DNA of 64,000 nucleotides, taken from positions 2,226,041-2,290,040 of the forward strand of contig JACAXG010000079.1 of assembly GCA_018881555.1 (NCBI GenBank), written 5' to 3'. The stretch is from Amblyornis subalaris. Lineage: Eukaryota > Chordata > Aves > Passeriformes > Ptilonorhynchidae. The first letter of the stretch is position 1. Every line of letters begins with the position of its first letter. Shown one piece after another: positions 57,569 through 64,000 of the stretch. Both the position numbers and the translations under genes were made by a program. Below the pieces are notes generated by a model. The model saw only the letters and a list, made by a program, of their open reading frames with translations, was not told the DNA's origin and searched no databases.

Positions 57569-59593
57569 ACTTAACATGTACAAGTACAGAGTGAGGAAAT
57601 ATTTGAGACCTTTGCAGTGCACTTTGCAGAAGATAGGAGATACTTCAGCATAGCTCACGCTAAGAAGTTCCTAAGGAAAGATTTGCTGTGAAGAGTGTTT
57701 TAGGAGGCTTGATGTGGAGGTGCAGAGATGAACATGCTGCAATTTTTGTTGGCAAGGAGCCTGCCTCTGTGGCTGACGTCTTTTGGTAGGCACTTGTGAT
57801 TTCTCCCTGTTTAAACTGGTTAATTACATTAGATAGGACCATGAGGAAGTTGAAGTACTGTTTTCCTTCACTGATGTTGAAATTAATCGGATTTATTATA
57901 TCAAGGGAGGGATAGAAGCCAAAGTAGAAAATGTATTCCAGTTCTACTGTATCTAACAAGTTCTTATTTTTCAAATTTATTACCCTGTGTAATATTATGC
58001 TTTACTAGTCTGAAGTAATTTTAGTGAAACTGAGTGCTCATTCACTGGCTTGCTCACCCCAGTGAAACTTAGTGCTTTGCAAGTGCTTTCTGTTCCACAG
58101 AATTTCTGTTTTCTTTAATCTTTTTTGACTATGGCCTGCTGTTGCTGTTCCATGCTCTTGCCATAGAGTAGTATGTTAAAACAGGATGCCTTTGTCTGTG
58201 CTCAGCACTGCTGTTTTGGGGGGGCGGGAGAAGCTGGTGAGAGGGATCGAGTGGCTGGTGCTTACAGGCCCCTGGGGGAAGCAGGCAAAATGGTGCCCAT
58301 TCATGGGGCTCTAGTAGTAAAGTATACCTTCCCTGGTGTTTCCCTGCTGTTTTATTTTGGCTCTGCGAGTTGCTCAAGCTGCAAAGAGTGCCTGGCTCTC
58401 AGTGCTTTAGAATATTTTGGGTAGGTGGAGTGCCTCTGCCATCTTCCCTGTGCTTTCCAGGCAGCCATGAGGGCATGGAGGTCCCGTGCTGTGGGGCTGC
58501 TGCTGATGTCCCACTTATCCCACCGCAAGCATTGCTGAACGCAGACTGATCTTGTGCTGATCAAGCATTGGTGGTAGGTGTCTTGTACTAAACAGATTTG
58601 GCAAAGGTGGCTTTTGAGACCGAGCGGTCCTCGTTGGTGACTCTAGGGAGGCACAGTGTGGTTGCCTTGGCTGTCATCTGCTGCTGCTTGGTCATCTGTC
58701 TGGCTTCTGGGCAGTGGGAAGGGAATGTGCCAGTGGAGGGCTTGTGCTATGCTGCGCTCAGCGGTTGCTTTCCTCTAGGAAGTTTTGGGCTATCTCACAA
58801 CTAAACCCTCAGTAGTCTTTCCAGAGTGCTGTAGTTCTCAAAGTCCTGTGCAGTTCCACTTGGGCATTGTGGATGTATGATAAAACTCACAGCAAATGGG
58901 GAGAGGATTCCGCTCTCCTTGATAAAAACAGTCTTTGGCTAGGGAGGAATAGCGATTCCCAAAAACTTCACTCAATGTGCTGGGCAAAAATGGGCCTGCC
59001 AGCGCTTGCTCCAGACTTGCTCATGAGCTCCCAGAAAGTAGGAGTGTGGTACCATCTCTGACAAGCCAAGTGCTGAGAAGAGAGCAGCCCTATGTGGGAT
59101 GTGGGAAAGGAATATTCCATAGAAATTATTTGTCATTGGCAGTGGATTAATTTCTCTGAGAGTTTTGGAAATTAGTCTTGGATATTTGGCGCTAAAGGCT
59201 GTCTTGTGTCTGGGGCTTGGCGTCCTCATCAGAAATCAAGACTAGCAAAGGAAGGGAAGTGACTACCTGAGAATACATACAATTCTGATGTTAAAATGGA
59301 TGTATCTTGGGGAGAGGTAGATGTTTGTCCTGCTTTGCAGTTCCCCCTTAAAGGACATAAATAACACTGTCTTTGAATTCTGATTGTTTATTTGCAAAAC
59401 GGAGCAATTATGTTCTTCTTCCTGATGTTTTATTATCCAAAAATGTAAGTAGGAGGACTGGATGGGAAAATCCATAAACAGGCAGTGTGGATTAGGGAGC
59501 TGGTGCTACTCATGCTGGCCCTGTAGTGTTTACAGCAAGCATAATGTGCAGTTGGCTGGAGTCTGTTCTGGAGGTGTAGGGTGACTGTAAATT
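57569..59593. other. Non-coding, no recognised feature
   Basis: AT-rich probable intron; nothing recognised. Confidence 0.5.
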
Positions 59594-60249
59594 TGTGCTG
59601 TTTGAAAGTAAACCAGCAGGGGAAATAACCCCACACAAAGACCTTGTGAGAGATTTTAGGTCAGAGTTACAATTTTAATAGAAAGGTTACAATAAATGCA
59701 GTAGTACAGAAANACCAGCTTAAACCGACAGAGTCATGGTACAACCTGGCAGTGGTAGCAGTGCTGTTGAAGTGGTGGGGGCAGTCTTGCCGGCAGCGGT
59801 GGTCCTGGGGAAAGGCCTGGCCCTCCTGTGGGAACTTGAGTTCTCCTCTAGGAAGTCCGGTGGTGGTGATGTCTCTCAGTCCCCGGGCCTTTTATGTGGT
59901 GGTTCTTAGGTGGTACCTCCCCCAGGGCGGGGATTTCCACAATGGAAATGATGTAATCCTGTGAGTCATAGGATATTTCTGGAGCTCTATTCTGCTGGTG
60001 CCCATTCAGCTCACTGAGGGGCCATTAGCAGAGACGACCCTCTCAGGATGGGTGGTGCTGCTGTTTCCCGGGAGAGTTATCACGATTGAGATAAGAAACA
60101 CTACCCCACCTCACATGATCTGCCTCTCCTCAGTCGTAGCCTGAGGGACCAGGTGTGTACCCAGCTACCGTGAACGACCTGTCATTAACCAGCTTATCAA
60201 GGAATTATGTGGATGGTGATAGAACACATACTTTGGTTAACCCAGGACG
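59594..60249 (-). mobile_element. Solo LTR related to the ERV-L provirus, opposite orientation
   Basis: The left end tgtgctg, then aaaccagcaggggaaata, is the reverse complement of the provirus LTR 3' end. tgcagtagtacagaaa and the following gacagagtcatggtacaacc match its R/U5, and the right end ttaacccaggac matches the LTR start. About 656 bp, without the 43-bp U3 repeats. Flanking 5-mers (aaatt / atact) do not match, so age or rearrangement has blurred the target duplication. No internal sequence is attached. Confidence 0.88.
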
Positions 60250-63152
60250 ATACTGCAGTACATTATCTGACCCGCTTTTCAAATTAATTGGTGTGGTTTA
60301 ATAATGAACATGCTTCCTCCTATGGTAACAGTACTGTACCCCTAAAGCAGGTGCTGGTTCTCACAATGTATGTGGCCCCTGATTCCTTATGTGACAGAGG
60401 GAGAACAAACTTGCTTCTGTTTCCTCTTCACTGGTTGGATTTTGACACGTAAAATTATGTAACAGCAGAAATGCAATTTTGAACAAGTTTTACCTGGTGG
60501 GTAATGCTTACCAGACTGGTTTCATTACTAAGTTACTTTAAACAGGATAGCTTAAATGAACAAGTTGTTTGTTGCTATGTTAGAGAAGAACTCCGTCTCA
60601 AGTTAATTAATAAAGACTTGACTCTATTTGAATCTCTAATATGTTTGCTTATTGCTTCTTCCTTCTTAAAAAGGATTGTAGTAATTCTGCTGGTTTGGAC
60701 TATGGGGAATGAAAAAATTCAAAATACGAACTGCAGTCCTCTTACTTACTGGTTACCATAGAAATCTAAATACAGAATTCTCTGCAAATAGTTTAAATAT
60801 AGCACTTTGACAGCTCTCACTTTCTTAAAAAGACATGCCGTTGTTCAGATTTCTGTAGTGACTGATCAGTAAGGGCTACTGCACACGTGCTGAATAAAAC
60901 TGCTGTAGAAGTGCTGTATTTATACTATTTGCAAAGTATTCTCACTATCAGAGAACTTTTCTATTACTGATTTTTAATATCATTTTGTTGTTCAGACTGG
61001 CTGTGGTAATTGAGACTAGAAAAGGCTGCTCTGCATTCATAGTGAGAGCTGAAAAATGCTTAAGATTTTATGAATTATGAATGAGTCACCTACAGAACGG
61101 TTCCTATTATTCCAGCAAGAAATGCGACCCAGTGACACGCAGGGCAACTATCTTAAAGCTACAGATAGAAACTCAGGAAGCAACAAGATGTCTCATTCTC
61201 TCTCCTGGTCCAGCTTTGTCACTCAACTTGTTGCATAGCCCAGGAGTGGGGAATGGAGGCGAGATGGCTTTTTGGGGTGTCTTTGGCCTCTGCAGCTGGC
61301 ATGGTCTGACTCACAGCAAGTCAGTTTGGGGCCTTATATCTTTTTTCGGAGCTGAGATTTGTTGCAGAGTAAAACTACTTCAAGTTTCCTCCACTGTCTT
61401 TAGGTCTTTAGGAATACATATTATGCATTTCTTACCTGGTAGGACTTGATGGTATTTTCAGGACTTTTCATTGTTTTCAGAGTAAATAATAAGACATTGT
61501 TATTTTTAAAGCAGTCACTGTGGTTTGTCAGTTTTCTTCTGTGTTCACTCATCATATATAATGTAAATCACTTTCAAATTCCATTGATTTTTTTTTTTTT
61601 TTTAATTTATCTTTTTTCCTTGGGCTACCTAACCGGTAGTAGTAGCCTCCTTGCAGAAAGAGAGCTAAGCATGTAAGAATTTTAAATGAGTTTCCATCTG
61701 GTGTTGGTTTTGGCTTGGAACAGGAATAAAAATGCCATGCATTTTACAAAGTAGAGGATTTTTTTTTTTTTCTGATAAGTAAAAGCAGATTCTAAAATGC
61801 AAAATGGAAATTTACAGATTTCCAGAGTTAGGTCACTGAGTTATGGCCTTATATCAGCACACAGCCGAGGGAAGCCAAAATCTGCACTATGTGATGCATA
61901 TGCAAATCAGAGCTGATCGGGCTTCCCAACAGCTCTCTAAGCAATGTAGCTGTACTTCTGAGATGCTGGGCTCTTGGAAGTTTCTAAGTTAGCTCTACTA
62001 GTCTTCTGTAATTAAATCAAATACAGTTCACACGCCTACATCACGTTCAGATGTGGAACTGGATCATTCTGTGCACTGCTTCTTTGGGTGCTGACATTCC
62101 AATAGCTGCTTAAAGTCTTGGTGCAGGTTTGGGGAAAACCAAGCAGCGATTTTGAATGGGGAAGTTAATGTCACTTTCTTGAATTTTTCTTTGTTTCCAG
62201 CCTTCTCACAACTCCCACTTCTCACCTGGCCCCAGCAGCTGTGGCTGGGTGAGGTGGTTGGCATTTCTGTCTGGGTGGGTGCTGGGGCTTTTGCAGAACT
62301 TGATTTTGCTGCATTTGTCCGGAAAACAGAGATACCATTTTAATGAATGGGAGTGATGCTCCATGACAGCAGCGTTTGGAGGTCTGCTCTTCTTTCTCAG
62401 TGACTGTCATTATTTGGTGGGGTTGGTGCTGGTCTGTTGCTGTCCTTCACCTCTATGTTCTGCATGCTGCAGAAATGACTGTGGAGGGTGCTTCACCTTT
62501 GTGCCACTCTGATCTGGTGTGAGCAACGTGCCTAGCTTGAGGTGCTTCCATAGGGAAATCACATTGCTTCCCTTGGAGGATTGGTGCCTGAATGTACCTC
62601 TGAAAGTGAAGAGGAATAATACAGGCATCATTCACCATAGCTGAAACCATTTCTTTTTGAGGTCAAAAGTATCTGGGGAACATATTTATTATTTAATGGG
62701 TACTTTAGAATGTTTCAAGTCTTCTTTCTTGATGTCCTGCCAAAAGAGAAATAGTTATTTCAGTAGCAATTTTACAAAACCTTTGTGATAAGAAACTGAT
62801 CTGAACTCAAAGTGATTTTTTGATGGATCTGCAATTTTGCTTTTTTTTTCTGCGTCCCACTTTCTAAAAACCCTATTCAGCAATTCTAGTGACTACTGGC
62901 TGTGTTTTTAAATGCTTGCAAAAATAGTGATGGTGGAATTTTAGCTAAGCAATTCTTTCCTTAGATTTGTGCGAATGTGGTGTTACATTTCTTTTCCTGT
63001 ACTAACTCATTAGAATTGAAGGCAGTTCTCACTAAGGCATAATAGGATAAAGAAAAGTTGAATTTACATACAACACTAAAATTGTGTTGTACTAAGTTAC
63101 CCAGGTAATGATAATTTAGTGCACAAATATAATATGTAGCTTGAAATACACT
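60250..63152. other. Non-coding, no recognised feature
   Basis: AT-rich probable intron with a T-run at 61588-61604 and another near 61760-61771. No exon recognised. Confidence 0.5.
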
Positions 63153-63981
63153 TGATATAAATAGATCAGCCAATTCAGAGGATAAAAGAAATATAAAATT
63201 TATTCGTATTCGAAATATTGCAAATGCAATGCCACGAACGAAAAGAAAGAAACAGTACCAAGCCCGGGGTTGGAACTGGGTGAACACAAGTCTGGCCTCT
63301 ATCGCACCAAACCTCCCTTGTTCACGACTGCTGCTTTCTGCAGCGGGCTTATATACTAGTTTTTACACAGTGTCCGGATTTTGGGGATTAGTTTTTACTT
63401 AACATATCTATGAAGTAGTTCTATTCAAGGAACTAAGGTGGACAAAGCACATCNTGTCCCTGATTAGTCTCTCATCACCGGGGAACGTTATCAGATGTTT
63501 CTTGATGTTCCATATCTCGGTTNCGATNCCNTCGTTAGCACTCGGCTTGGGAGGAGTAGGTGTCGAGAACTCTTCCTTGGAGATGCAGATTCTCAGGTGC
63601 TGCTGGACGCTATCTTAACGTGTTATCTGATGCTCATGCTTTCGCTTTTGGGATGCAGATGTCTTCCCGGCAGAGACGATGTTTTTCCTTTGGGCAGGAG
63701 CTGTTCCTTTTGGATGTAAAACATTCGTTCGGGCGGGTGNGGTATTTAGTTCAGTCTGGACTCATTTTCCATTCGAATGTAAATGCTGAGTGGGCAGAGA
63801 CNGCACCTTGCTCAGAACGAGCCTTGCTCTTTCAAAATGTAAATATCTCCTCAGTAAAGAATGCATGGTTCTTGGAATTGTATTTGGCTGTTTTAAGAAG
63901 AAACTCTCTCAAAACCAAGTTCACAGTTTTATATCCCAATATTTCATATCTGAGCGTGAATTAACCGATTTATTTATAACA
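63153..63981 (-). mobile_element. 3' LTR of a second, unrelated endogenous retrovirus
   Basis: 829 bp. On the minus strand it starts TGTTATAAATAAATC (63981) and ends GATCTATTTATATCA (63153), long imperfect inverted ends. TATATAAG at 63348-63355 and AATAAA at 63199-63204 give a promoter-to-polyA spacing of about 150 bp. Several N bases fall at 63454-63531, 63740 and 63802. Confidence 0.88.
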
Positions 63982-64000
63982 ATTCCCCCCCCTTTTAATT
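63982..64000 (-). other. Polypurine tract and edge of the provirus body
   Basis: The minus strand reads aattaaaagggggggg, then aat, immediately before the LTR TG. This is a canonical retroviral polypurine tract. The provirus body must lie to the right, beyond the window. Confidence 0.85.

Larger units (their letters stand above)
20604..64000 (+). other. Probable long first intron(s) of the plus-strand neighbour
   Basis: Inference from the donor at 20604 and synteny with APBB2, whose coding exons lie far downstream of its 5' non-coding exons. Within this span I recognise only repeats, a secondary GC-rich patch and retroviral elements. None of the short open frames resembles a host protein that I know. 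Confidence 0.45.

Noticed and set aside
1..64000. CRISPR arrays, bacterial operons, tRNA or rRNA genes
   Set aside because: The DNA is vertebrate nuclear. No regularly spaced repeat array with unique spacers, and no tRNA or rRNA signature, was seen.

Overview
The window is bird nuclear DNA. The evidence is (i) a 9-exon vertebrate UCHL1 gene whose encoded protein begins [11 protein letters not shown], (ii) many 5'-truncated CR1 LINE copies with the avian 3' tail (ATTCTATGATTCTAT), (iii) an ERV-L-type provirus and several LTRs, and (iv) otherwise AT-rich, repeat-poor non-coding sequence with GC-rich CpG islands at promoters. Isolated N bases and an 810-base gap (42125-42934) mark it as a draft assembly.

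Layout. 1-5130: UCHL1 on the minus strand, complete from TATA box to polyadenylation signal, with nine coding exons that splice by GT-AG into a 224-residue protein carrying C90/H162/D177. Its 5' half lies in a CpG island, and intron 2 holds a GC-rich minisatellite. 5345-20290: intergenic DNA with CR1 fragments (one nested in another), a telomere-like 97-bp duplication, a CpG-rich segment at 16.0-16.4 kb, and two LTRs in and beside a CR1 (18.5-20.27 kb). 20395-21085: a second CpG island with a good splice donor. By synteny it should be the 5' end of the divergent neighbour (APBB2 in other amniotes), read on the plus strand. 20604-64000: probably the long first intron(s) of that gene. No coding exon was recognised there. 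It contains an ancient L3-like CR1, four younger CR1 copies, a secondary GC-rich patch (27.5-27.8 kb), and retroviral insertions.

Mobile DNA. The largest element is a 4.57-kb ERV-L-like provirus (42030-46598) with a perfect 5-bp target duplication (gtcag). It is an internal-deletion derivative: a Gag amino-terminal fragment with five 19-residue repeats is joined directly to the carboxy-terminal part of pol (RT end, RNase H, integrase). Capsid, protease and most of RT are missing, and there is no env. A related LTR lies in the opposite orientation at 59594-60249. The right edge cuts through another, unrelated provirus: its 3' LTR (63153-63981) and polypurine tract are present, and the body lies outside the window.

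The one certain host protein is UCHL1. The APBB2 assignment rests on synteny only, and long non-coding stretches are described as such.
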